The notes under the pieces were generated by a model. The model was not told the origin of the DNA, did no database searches, and was given only the letters and a program-made list of their open reading frames with translations. The position numbers were made by a program, and so were the translations under genes. Shown here in pieces: positions 35,222-45,454 of a stretch of 64,000 nucleotides of DNA; the first letter of the stretch is position 1, and each line of letters begins with the position of its first letter. Source of the DNA: Neopestalotiopsis rosae (lineage: Eukaryota > Ascomycota > Sordariomycetes > Amphisphaeriales > Sporocadaceae); contig JALGAS010000013.1 in the NCBI GenBank assembly GCA_023078685.1, forward strand, positions 439,001 to 503,000, written 5' to 3'.

Positions 35222-36829
35222 TTAAGAGGAAAATCCGTACTTGGTCCACTTGTCAAGAACCTTTTCTTGGACCTCTTCAGGGAAAGAGTTCTTGAAATCA
35301 GCAGCCTGCCAGTTCTTCCCCGTGGTATACTCAACCGGCAGCAGCGCATCCGACACGACCTTGCCACCCCGATTAAAGGGGCCATTGCCGTGTGACATGT
35401 ACGGGATCAAAGGGAAGCCAGCCACATCCTCGAAGAAGACTTCGTCGGTTCCAGGACGGCAGCGAGTGCAGAAAGCCCAAATCACATCCTTGAAGTCGTA
35501 GATATCAATGTCCTCGCCGACCAGAACCAGGCGGTGGATGGTGTAGCCGACCTTGTGGCGGAACACGATGTCGCCGACCTGTTGGCAGAACTCTCGTCTA
35601 CTCAGTTTCGAAGCGCGCAACGCTTCTGTGTCCACTTTTAGGGCTACCCAGGTGACTTGCGACTCAAAGGGTGAAAATGCTTCCTTGATCGGGAGACCCT
35701 TGGACTTGCAGAGGAAACCGATCTCTGCGGCGGCGAGAGGACCAATCATGGTGTGCTGTCATCAATTAGCTGTGAATTTTCGTGCTCTTGTTGACTGAAC
35801 ATACTGTCTCGTCGGTCAATCTTCCGCAGTTGGAGACTGGCATGATGGCGTTTTCGCGATGTGTGATGACCTCGACGTTATACTTGGGACCACTGTGAGT
35901 GTCTCCCGGGAAGACGTAACTTGAAAAAGTGTTAGTCCTGTCTGCATATTCAACTTGAGCCGAGAGACTTACCCGTGCATCTCTCCAAATGGTCCTTCTA
36001 GGACGGTTTCCGTGATAGAGCAAGTTCCCTCAAACACAATCTCAGAGTTCGCCGGCACATACAGACCATTGGTCTCGCACTTGACAACCTCCAACGGTGC
36101 GCCGACAAGAGAGCCGATGTACTCGGCCTCGGATAGACCGTCCGGGAGGGGCATACTAGCCGCCATGATGGCCGCCGGAGGTACACCAAAGCACAGGGCC
36201 CAGGGCATGTCCTTGCCTTCCTTCTTCCACATCTGGTGGATTTGCCAAATGTGCTGGGGCTCGATGATGAGTCCGGCGAGCTCGTTCTTGCCATGCACCA
36301 TGGCGCGGGCAATTGACCAGTTTGTCCACTTTCCGTCGGGCGACTGGACAATGTGCATACCAAAGGTCTGGATGTACTTGCCGCCGTCATCCTTGTGCAG
36401 CATCGGCGACGGAAGCTTGTTAAGATCGAATTGGTCCTTGGTAAGTCGGAACTGCTTGCACGGACCAGTCTCGACAGCGACCGGGGGAATGGGTGTGGCC
36501 GTCTTGGCAGCAATCATCTTGTCCAAGATGTCTTTCAAAGAAGCAGTGGGCTCGAGTCCGAGGTGTCGGGCCATTCTTCCATATCTTTGCTTGGGATTGG
36601 GTCGGAGCGAGTTGGGGGCGCCGAGGATTCGCCATAGTCCGTTCTTATTTTGACCCTTCAAGTTGTTGAAAAGCGGTGCTTTTTCGTTGTTCTCGAGGAC
36701 TTTGCGGATAATAGCGCCAACTTCCAGATTTGGGTCACACTCTTCGTTGATCTCGACCAAGTCCCCATCGTCCTTGAGGCTTTGGACGAATGCCCTGAAA
36801 TCCATGGATGGTTTGGCCGATGTAGACAT
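35222..36829 (-). CDS. FDC1: Ferulate/cinnamate decarboxylase, UbiD family
   Basis: Exons 35973-36829, 35805-35919 and 35222-35755 give about 501 residues, close to the roughly 500 of yeast and Aspergillus Fdc1. The start at 36829 ([18 protein letters not shown]) was preferred to an ATG 24 codons upstream. Family landmarks include [88 protein letters not shown] (restored by intron 1 splicing) and [16 protein letters not shown] (restored by intron 2 splicing). The enzyme decarboxylates phenylacrylic acids such as ferulate and cinnamate to styrenes and needs prenylated FMN. That cofactor is made by a UbiX/PAD1 enzyme, which is encoded divergently at 37410. A tataTAT-like element is 105 nt upstream. 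Confidence 0.93.
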
Positions 36830-37409
36830 GATTGATGTAAAATTTAAGTCTTCTGTGATGACGGTGTGTATCTCGCTTTCGTGATTGTCTTCTTGGCACA
36901 AACCATTCCTGGAAGCAACGACTGTCTGTCTTCATATATATCCAGGACTGTAGCCCGATTATACCCTCATCCGGAGTCGGGCCCACTTATTGTCCAATGG
37001 CTCCGAGCTCACCGAATGCTCCGAGGAGACCGAGCTCCACGTTTTGGTAGTCTCGGCCCTCCCGGCCTTGAGTTTGCATGATTTTACATTGCCAGAGAGG
37101 ATCAGCATAAGGCACTTGGAGCTCAATCATGCCAATGCCACCGCGAACCCGGAGCGCCGATCGCCTCACCAAACACGATGCGCTCCGAACGTCTCCGGCC
37201 CAAAGGTATTATGTCATTGAACTTACCCTACGTCGCGAATATGAATAAATATCCATGAGTTGCATCCTACATCGTGGTTCTCGCAATATGACTTATCCAT
37301 ATAAGCCCTTCTCAGCTCACTGCTCATACACCTTGAAAAGCTCCAACATCGCCAAAACGTATTCTTCAGAACTATAGGTATTCAGTACTTCCAAAACTAC
37401 ACACTCGAA
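36830..37409. promoter_or_regulatory. Bidirectional promoter of the FDC1/PAD1 pair
   Basis: 580 bp lie between the two start codons. A minus-strand TATA-like atatatat (36934-36941) serves the FDC1 side. The PAD1 side has AT-rich aataaatatcc near 37244. No known regulator site was identified. Shared control is inferred from the cofactor dependency and geometry. Confidence 0.5.
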
Positions 37410-38000
37410 ATGGCAAGATCACCAGAAAGGAAAAGAATCATCGTCGCAATCACCGGCGCCACAGGCGCCCAGATTGGCATTCAAATCTTGAAGACACTCC
37501 GGGGTCTCAACGTGGAAACCCACCTCATCATCAGCAAATGGGCGGGAGAGACCATCAAGTACGAGACAGACTACACCACCGCAACGGTGCGTGCGCTCGC
37601 GGACTTTTCATACAACGCGCACGATCTGGCAGCGCCCATTTCCAGCGGCTCCTACAAGGTCGACGGCATGATCATTGCCCCATGCTCGGTCAAGACACTA
37701 GCTGCCATCAATGCCGGCATTTGCGACGATTTGATTACAAGGGCCGCCGATGTGTGTTTGAAGGAACGGAGGCGAGTCGTACTGTCTGTCAGAGAAACTC
37801 CCCTCAGCGAAATTCATCTCAGAAATATGCTCGACGTTACGAGGGCGGGCGCCATTATTGCACCACCAGTTATGGCGCTATACACGCGGCCGTCTTCAAT
37901 TGAGGATGTGATCACTCAGATGGTCGGCCGGTTATTGGATTTATTCGATTTGGACGCCCGGAATTTTGAAAGATGGGGGGGCATGCAGAAGGAGGCGTAA
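37410..38000 (+). CDS. PAD1: Flavin prenyltransferase, UbiX/PAD1 family
   Basis: Single exon, 196 residues. The protein opens with a basic MARSPERKR and then IIVAITGATGAQIGIQIL, the FMN-phosphate loop of UbiX. Further family signatures are ISKWAGETIKYE, DLAAPISSGSY, DGMIIAPCSVKTLAAI, the ERRRVVLSVRETPLSEIHLRNM segment that binds the prenyl phosphate, and APPVMALYTRP. It attaches a dimethylallyl group to FMN, creating the cofactor required by the neighbouring UbiD-family decarboxylase. No long mitochondrial presequence is visible, unlike budding-yeast Pad1, so a cytosolic form is likely. The gene is intronless while its partner has two introns. Confidence 0.93.
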   Translation: MARSPERKRIIVAITGATGAQIGIQILKTLRGLNVETHLIISKWAGETIKYETDYTTATVRALADFSYNAHDLAAPISSGSYKVDGMIIAPCSVKTLAAINAGICDDLITRAADVCLKERRRVVLSVRETPLSEIHLRNMLDVTRAGAIIAPPVMALYTRPSSIEDVITQMVGRLLDLFDLDARNFERWGGMQKEA

Positions 38001-38099
38001 TGTTATTTTGCAAGTTTGTTAATGATACCTAATAAATGAAAATACTCGTGTGTGAAAATAGCCAGTGATGGGTATGATTAGTACTGCGTTTGGCATGGT

Positions 38100-38540
38100 A
38101 TTATTATATTAAACCGACCCCTTATAAGTCTCCGTACTCCCCCCTACTCACACTAAAACTTATTATATTGATTTATATATAATACGGTATAATATAATTA
38201 TTAAGAAAATCGCTTATATAAATAAATCGCTAGCTAAATTTATTTTTTTTTAAAATTAAATTTTAATTTTTTTTATTAAAAATAATAATATTTTTATAAA
38301 ATAAATCGAATATATAATTAGCTATTTAAGCGTATGAAAGAATCTTTATATTTTTATTTAGAAAACTTATATTTATTTATAATATTTTTTTAAATGATTT
38401 TACGCGACCGAATTACCGGAAAACTTGCCCGACGCGATATTATAGCTAATTTAAAAAAATCAACGATTTCCGAAAAAAAAGGTAATTATTTCTTTTATTT
38501 TCGATTTAAACGCGTAATACTTTCGGCCTTAATACGTATG
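38100..38540 (+). mobile_element. Second decayed Fot1-type transposon remnant
   Basis: An AT-rich block begins near 38100 (taaaccgaccccttataagtctccgtactcc) and ends abruptly at about 38535-38545. Plus-strand frames near 38396-38530 read ILRDRITGKLARRDIIAN and then, after a one-base shift, ISFIFDLNA followed by a stop and YFRP. This resembles the helix-turn-helix start of fungal Fot1-like transposases (RDRLxGxxxRRD ... ILDLDxxGFPP) with Gln codons turned into stops. Only the N-terminal part survives and no terminal inverted repeat was found. The right border abuts the truncated histidine kinase. Confidence 0.6.
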
Positions 38541-38545
38541 TCGAA

Positions 38546-39209
38546 GTGTCTCGAGTCCAACCCATCAGCGGCTATTCCATGATCACCCCTGAATACACAC
38601 CTGGTGTTGAGATACCGTGCAAACCCAGCTGGATTCCGGATTTTGTCTTTTTAATTTCTGAGCCAGCCGAGCTGATAGCTGTACCGCCCCATGATACTGG
38701 AGTGTTGTTGACGTTACCTCTACGGCAAGTGCTTAACGCGCCAAACGTCGTGAAATATTTAGTGACGTCTGACCCCGCTCCACCTCAGATTCTTCTTGTG
38801 GACGACAATAACACCAATCTACAAGTAAGGCAATGTACACCGAAAGTTGACCACTAAGGTAATTCAGATTCTCGTATCGTTCATGAAGAAGCTTAAATAC
38901 AACTACAAGACGGCTACAAACGGCCTCGAGGCATTCGAAATATTTTCAATAAATCCCGAATCCTTTAGCCACATTCTTATGGATATCTCCATGCCTGTCA
39001 TGGATGGTCTCGAGTCTACGCGCAACATCCGTGCATTGGAAGCGGTACGGCAACTGAAAGCAACCAAGGTTATCGCTCTGACCGGTCTAGTCTCTGCGGA
39101 TGCGCAGCAGGAGGCTTTTGCCAGCGGTGTCGATATGTACATGACGAAGCCTGTGCGCTTCAAGAACCTGGCGAACGTGCTGAGCAGCGCCACCTCACAA
39201 GAAGAATGA
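38546..39209 (+). pseudogene. Hybrid histidine kinase, 3' stump with receiver domain
   Basis: Two blocks, 38546-38824 and 38868-39209, join over a 43-nt GT-AG intron to give PPQILLVDDNNTNLQ followed by ILVSFMKKLKYNYKTATNG. This is a response-regulator receiver domain: the acidic pair DD near the start, the phospho-acceptor Asp in ILMDISMPVMDG, TGL as the switch Thr position, and the Lys in MTKPVRF. Upstream, GVEIPCKP and PHDTGVLLTLPLRQ look like the spacer that precedes receivers in fungal group hybrid kinases. No sensor, dimerisation or ATPase domain and no credible ATG are present; the frame ends at the transposon remnant. The stump may be transcribed, but it can no longer be a kinase. Confidence 0.72.
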
Positions 39210-40491
39210 GCATTACGATAATCTCACACAGCATCCATCTGCGAGCCGTGAGCCAGTTATCATGTTCAATGACTCCTGCCGACTTTGGCAGTACATTTCT
39301 GCCGCTGTGGCTTTTGTGCACGTTCCCCATGACTATACAGTCTCGGCTAGTTGGCGCAAAGACATTGGTCGGCGGGTTTGATTTCATGGTCCCAATGTTG
39401 GTGTCATATCAGCAAGATTCCACTGTTTCAGTCTACGAGATCATTGAAATGCTACACGGTTTAATGAATAATGTGGTAGCATGACAACCGGGTTAGTCTC
39501 TGGTATTCTTGGTCGGGAATGAATAGGTCAGATGTCACAGCGAACTGCGCTGTGTTAATGCGGTGTATGGAGTAGGTTAGAAATGGGGAGAGAATCTCGA
39601 CGAATACTTTCAAGCCGAGCCAGGGCGAAAGGAAGAGTGAAACGGATAATCTTGGGACGAAAGGTGGAAAATGTCAAGGCAGAAATGTAAGGGTGGATGG
39701 TATTGTTCTCCTGAACAAAAAAATGATATTGAGTGAAAATAAAAGTAAAAAAATCAAAAATTCAATCACTCCCGAAAGACAGAACTTGCGCTTCGTCAAG
39801 AAGAGGAGTCATGTTCGGCACCATTCTGTCCAGCCGACTTGACATATGCGGTTATTCTGAGCAGTAGGGCAATCATGACCGCACAATATCATTCAATTGA
39901 TAATCCATTCGCGCCCCACGAGTCGTGCTCCAACCGGTCTGGAGTGGCATGCATGGCGGGCGGCGGAAAGTTGATGTCGAAGATCGCCTATTGTATTAAC
40001 CATCGCACGAAGCTTGTAAAATCAGTCTTTCCACGGCAAGCTGAATGGAGTATGGTTAACGCACGGACTCGAGGCTTCAATAGGAGACATTTTTCCAGCT
40101 GGCCTTGGCTAGTCTGTTTATTGCAAATCATTTCCTCCGGCATACCCATTTCCGGCTAGCCAAGATTCCTAAATAGTCTGATCTTATCGATTCAGCCAAC
40201 CTCGAATACACCGCTATCCTCTATACAATGCTAGTATATGCGCCACATGGATCACCTAGTATAATTGTCAGCAGCTATCCGGGGTTACTGGTGCCGCGCC
40301 ATACTGCATTTTGCGCTATCGTCATTTGGATAATTTCCACAGGAGAGAGCATGGTCAGTCGATTTATATAATAGGGACTGGGGTTCGTCACTTGTCACTA
40401 GATTGCATCTTCTTGTTCCCCAGGAGGCAGTCCTTCGTACACTCTTTCAACAAACACAGACATTCATTTGAAGGAAACGTTCTTTGCCACC
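39210..40491. other. Intergenic region upstream of surface protein
   Basis: About 1.28 kb. A TATA box (40364-40373) is the only supported feature. Frames at 39206-39484, 39839-40159 and 40311-40622 show no known family. Confidence 0.5.
40364..40373 (+). promoter_or_regulatory. TATA box of Ser/Thr-rich secreted protein gene
   Basis: ttatataata lies about 120 nt before the ATG at 40492, in the correct orientation and spacing for a fungal core promoter. Confidence 0.5.
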
Positions 40492-41790
40492 ATGTCCAAG
40501 ATGCATCTTCTTACTTTGGCCGCCCTGGTATCAGGAAGCTTGGCTTCTGCCATTCCGTCCCTCAACCCCTTTGCAGTTGCGATTGCACCAGAACAGAGAC
40601 GTCAGGAACTTGTATCCGTTGATGTTGGGACTTGCGACAGCTATGTCACCGTCACGGCGACCCCTGATGTTATAACTGCCACCAATACCGAGTTTGCCAC
40701 CACCACGGCCGAGACTGTTCAGACTACGGACATTGTGACTGTGGACATTACTCAGGATGTGACGGACACGGCAACCATCACCGAGTTTGAGACCTCGTCG
40801 GTCACGGAGACGGTGACGGCAGCGACTGTGACCGAAACCCAAACTGTCTATCAGCGCAAGAAGAAGCGTGGCTGTGGCCTCAAGTACCCCACGGTCGAGC
40901 CGTCGGCATACCCGGCGCAGTCTGTTTCTTACAGCCAGCCTGCGTCTTCGTCAGCAAGCTACCCTGCTTCATCCAGTGCACCGGCTTCTTCATCTTCGGC
41001 ATCGGCTTCCGTGTCTGCTTCGTCCTCTGAGTCTGCCTCTTTGCCCGTCTCGACTTCTTCCGAGTCGTCTACTGTCTCTTCTTCTGAGTCATCTTCCACT
41101 GTAGAGTCCTCATCTACATCATCAGTCTCCTCGACGACTCCAGCCATTTGCACCGCGACGATTACCCTGGAGCCCGAAGTCACCACCACGACGGTTACCG
41201 TCACTTCGAGCGAAACAGCCACGAATGTGGAAACGGTTACCTCGACCATTGTTGACACCATCACCACCACGGTCAGCACGACCGAGGTCATCACCACCAT
41301 TGTTCCCACCACCGTCTCCGTCACCGCCACCGCCAGCGAGACCGTCACGCTCCCTAGCCCCACTCCCACCGTTGTCTTGCAGGCAACCAGCGGCACCGCG
41401 TCTGGCCAATACCTCTACCTCATCAGCTCGGGCTCCAGCTACAGCTACCTGGGCTTCACCTCGTCCCTGTCGAGCGCCACGTCCTTTTACCTTGACAGCA
41501 ACAAGGCGCTCGTACCCACGAGCCACACCAACTGGGTGGGCCTCTACGCGCCCGGCACCGTGGATTCCTACGTCATTGAGTCGACCAACACGTTTGGGCA
41601 GGGAGGCATCGCCATGATTTGCCAGTTTGGCGGCTCCGCCGTCCAGGTCGGCCAGTCGGGCAGCTTTACGTGCCCCAATGATGGCAACTCGATCAATTTC
41701 TGGTACACGGGTGGCCAGCTTGGTGTAGCCCCTTCGAGCACTACCAAGACCCTTGTGACTCTCAACTACGCTGTCGTCGGTGTCAACTAG
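40492..41790 (+). CDS. Ser/Thr-rich secreted or cell-wall glycoprotein
   Basis: Single exon, 432 residues. The ATG at 40492 sits in a good context (gccaccatgtcc) and starts a signal peptide, MSKMHLLTLAALVSGSLASA. A Thr/Val-rich beta region (repeated TVT, TxTxTE) follows, then YQRKKKRGC at about residue 125, a strong kexin-type site. Next comes a Ser-rich stretch of about 90 residues, likely O-mannosylated, a second Thr/Val-rich region, and a C-terminal globular part of about 110 residues containing GQYLYLISSGSSYSYLGF and GQSGSFTCPNDG. The end, TLNYAVVGVN, lacks a GPI-type hydrophobic tail. The layout resembles fungal cell-wall proteins. No enzymatic motif is visible and function is unknown. 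GC content in the Ser/Thr part is high and creates long shadow frames on the other strand. Confidence 0.82.
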   Translation: MSKMHLLTLAALVSGSLASAIPSLNPFAVAIAPEQRRQELVSVDVGTCDSYVTVTATPDVITATNTEFATTTAETVQTTDIVTVDITQDVTDTATITEFETSSVTETVTAATVTETQTVYQRKKKRGCGLKYPTVEPSAYPAQSVSYSQPASSSASYPASSSAPASSSSASASVSASSSESASLPVSTSSESSTVSSSESSSTVESSSTSSVSSTTPAICTATITLEPEVTTTTVTVTSSETATNVETVTSTIVDTITTTVSTTEVITTIVPTTVSVTATASETVTLPSPTPTVVLQATSGTASGQYLYLISSGSSYSYLGFTSSLSSATSFYLDSNKALVPTSHTNWVGLYAPGTVDSYVIESTNTFGQGGIAMICQFGGSAVQVGQSGSFTCPNDGNSINFWYTGGQLGVAPSSTTKTLVTLNYAVVGVN

Positions 41791-42834
41791 AAGGCCAAAA
41801 TAGGACCGATCGATCACGCTGTCCTGTCTGATTGACGCGCAGAGTACTTGACATGGCTCGGATGACAGTCAACAAGCTGATCATGAGATAATATTAATAG
41901 ATAAACTAATAGTAATCGACTAATATACTAAATAAGAACCACCTCTTGATCTATACTGTTTCGGTTCATACAAGCCAATATGCTGCAAGACATTCTCACC
42001 GGTGTGGCTTCTCTGGGAGGCCTACCATTTGGCAATTCGTTGGGTTGCTTGCGCCGCTACGGGATCTCAACCTAGCATTATGATTGACTGCCATTCGATG
42101 CCGCCAATTGATGCACGGCCCGAACAATACGTTGTGCATATATGGCAAACCCCGGCGCATGGCATGGAGCGGCTCGGGCAATCCTGTCCGACAGCGAGCT
42201 TGGGAAGACAGGAGTACATACAAGATGGCCAGTTATGAATACTGAATAATGAATGTTCTGTACTAATGCTTCGAATTTCAAAACCATAATGATCGAAATT
42301 CCCCGGAAAGACGTCAATGCAATTCGCCACTCCGAAAGTCCAATTAAACCACTTCTCATAACACTATTCACGACACATCCTTCATTGTACTTCTCCTCAG
42401 CTGGTTTCGTATCTGATAGGAATGCTCTCCGTAGATTGCTTTCATATGTAGATGTAGAAAATATCGTATTCTCCGCGGAATATGCAAAATGGAGGGCGTA
42501 CGGACACTTCTGCGGGATGATTATACTTGTAAGTGAAGCTCGTGCAAGGTATGAATTTAGCTGACATCTGAGTTGCTGTGAAGGCCAGGTAAATTTGGCC
42601 CTATCTAAGAACCACTTCCATAATTAAATCAGTCTTTTCTTTATCTACACGATCATGACAAGATCCCCCTTGGATTCGCGGGTCGCGACTCAGTAAACTT
42701 TAGCGAGGACCCACCACGATAGCGTCGACGCCAATTTTGCTGGCGCTGTAGTGGCGTCCTTTAAATCGCTGCTCTCCTGCTCTCGGTCTCATTCGGATCT
42801 CTCGGGTCTGGCATCTTCATGATACAGATGATTG
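41791..42834. other. Intergenic region upstream of Zn2Cys6 regulator
   Basis: About 1 kb with no supported gene. A 103-codon frame at 42253-42564 has no family and no splice context. Confidence 0.5.
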
Positions 42835-45089
42835 ATGATGCAGGATTCCAGGAGCTCACCATCGCCAGCAACACCTCAAACTGGTAATACTACACCAATC
42901 GCGCCTGGAAGCCTGAAAGACCTGCTCCGGAGACGCCAGCAAGGACGCAACACAAGATCATGTCTTCCTTGCAGGGAGAGGAAAGTCAAATGCGACCATG
43001 AGTTGCCATGCGGTACTTGCACCAAGCGAGGTCATCCTGACCTTTGTTCTTATCCAAGTATTGGGCGATCAAATGCGACACCCAACACGTCCAACAATGC
43101 GCGAAGATCTAGGTTACAGCGATCCACTCCGTTCACTGAGGCTCTGGACAATGGAATGCTCCTTTCTGAGAATGATCCTTCGCAAATTATGGACGTCATT
43201 GAGCCGATGCATTCGGCGTCGCACGAACCAGGTCATGAAGCTGCAACTGCCTCGCCAATGCGAAATTCTAGACCAGGCGCCTTGGAAAATGCTACTGCCA
43301 GTTCACCAATTAGAGAACAATTAGGTTCTTCTCGAAGCGACAATCCTCAGCGGAGTGCTTATGAAAATGGAGTTCTTCCTCTCCTGGGCCTGGAGACAGA
43401 CAACGAAGATGCGACCTCAATGACCCATGCAAACGCCAAGATACTATACGAATCCTTGCCAAGCAATCAGGACATGATAAGGCTTTTTGAGACACATCGC
43501 TTGCGATGTCACCCTTTTCATATCATTACTTACAATATCGATGAGCTGCAGACAAAACTCAGTAAATTGACAGTCAGTCGAAGTGACCCTGTATACCTTG
43601 CAAGTATTCAATCGCAAGACCTCCGATGGCTTTGTCTTTTGCATGCAATCTTTGCAGCAGGGGCGCAGGCTTCGGATTTACCTTTAGAGCAACAGACAAG
43701 TCTGTCGGATCGCCACAGTGAGTCACGGACATGATTATAGCATTCAATGATGAGGGACTGATATCATTCAGCACAACGCGCTTTCGACTGTCTGTACGCT
43801 TCCAATTTTCTCGAGCATCCATTCAAGGAAGCCTTGCAAGCTTTTTTATTGCTGGGCTATGTACTCCAGAACAATATGCGGCCTCAGGCTGCTTGGATAC
43901 TACAAGGCAGCGCCATCCGCCTCGCCTCAACCCTAGGCATCCAAAGATCTGACAAGCAATCACGCAGAATGCGAGTTCCGGCCCATGAAGCAAAGTCGCT
44001 GCGGTTCGTCGACTCTCATTATACAAAGTGCCTGAAATTAATCCCATGTTTAGTATCGCGGTTGTCTGGCAAGATGCTCTGCTGTCGCTTGCTTTTGATC
44101 GTGCTCCTGCATCGTACGAATTCGATTTCGATGAGGACCTGGCACTTTTGATGCCCACTCCTTTGGCCGGGACCATCACATATCGTCAAGGAATGAACTG
44201 GATCAGCCACTTGAGTCTTCGATATTTGCCACTTCGAGACAGGCGGAAGTCCCCACCATCGATCGATCCATCCTTGGTATGGCGAGACTTAGAGATGATC
44301 GAAGCCAACATTCTTCCCCATCTGGGTGACATTCGGCAATGCAGCACTATTCGAGAGATTCAAGAGTATTACTTGTTCAAGCTGCACCGCAATTTCTTTG
44401 CAGCAACGGTATGTCGGAGCTTGGTATCACCAAGTTACGCTTCGACTGTAGCCCCAGAGCTTCGGTCCTTTGTAGTATCGCGCGTTCAAAACGCCTTGAG
44501 ACAGAGCGCACAAGCATACCTAGACATACGCAGTCTATCAGTCTACGCGACGCGCTCGTGGGCCTTTATCCACAGTGGCCTTGCTTCTGTGCTTCTGCTC
44601 AGTCTCATACCTGACACTAGATGCGACACGGAAACGAGAAGACTGCAGGATGAGTACATACAAGAGCTGTCGGACAATGGAGGGTCAAATGCGAGTACAA
44701 ATAACGCATCAATCAACTTTCTTTCGGCTACTTTTAAGAAGGCGCTCAAAGCTCTCGTAGATCTGCGACGACTATCTGAGCAAGAAAGCATTCGGCCCGC
44801 CACAAGACAGAGGCCAGTTAATTCTGATGCATCAGACACACAACGTCAGGCGAACGATGGATCGGCATCGGCAGATATTCCCATGGGAGCTGGTGACATG
44901 ATGCAAGTACATGAGTATAGTCCGCTCTCTTACCTCGTTCACCGGGCTCTGAGCGCTAACTGCTTCAGCATTTGGTCTTCGACTGACTGGGGCTCCCCCG
45001 CTGATTTCGACATGTCACCGCTCGAGGCGTTCGATTATATTATGTCTGATGACTTCAATAGCGGATCGAATTTCGATCTTCCGATATAA
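42835..45089 (+). CDS. Zn(II)2Cys6 transcription factor
   Basis: Exons 42835-43717, 43772-44003 and 44054-45089 give about 716 residues; introns are 54 and 50 nt. The zinc cluster is near the N terminus: six Cys at about 43, 46, 53, 59, 62 and 71 in SCLPCRERKVKCD...CGTCTKRGH, preceded by an Arg-rich RRRQQGR. The fungal-specific transcription factor domain starts about residue 215 (ILYESLPSNQDMIRLF) and includes YLASIQSQDLRWLCLLHAIFA, the spliced GSAIRLASTLGIQ helix and VVWQDALLSLAFDRAP. The last 150 residues are low complexity, then an acidic tail (DFDMSPLEAFDYIMSDDF) that could act as an activation region. It should bind CGG-type sites as a dimer. Targets cannot be identified. Confidence 0.9.
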
Positions 45090-45454
45090 ACTGGAGTCGT
45101 TGCTTTTAAATCGCTTCACAATGACAACATGAACCATTGAACCTGGACGTAAAGTCATTATGATTAATATATTTACTCATCCAGAGTTTTAGATGGGTAT
45201 CATTCAGATATACACAGTGGGTATAAAAGATAAAGAAATCTATGGGGCATCCTTGAGTACCTGAGCGATCTTACCCATGTTCAACCTTTTAGTCCTTGGC
45301 CCATCTCCAGATCTCTATGTTATCAGTTGCTCGAATGCACACCGCATCATGGTCAATCAGATGGAGACAGCATATGCGTGAGATATGCCGGACGAACAGC
45401 TGCAGCACATGCTCCATCATGATGCTCTAATCCACACTTCTTCTCTTGGCCCGA
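45090..45454. other. Convergent intergenic region
   Basis: 3' flanks of the Zn2Cys6 regulator and the kinase-vWA gene. Nothing else was recognised. Confidence 0.5.

Noticed and set aside
41122..41817. 231-codon minus frame opposite the Ser/Thr-rich gene
   Set aside because: Shadow of the GC-biased codon use on the plus strand; low-complexity Arg/Gly-rich product without family.
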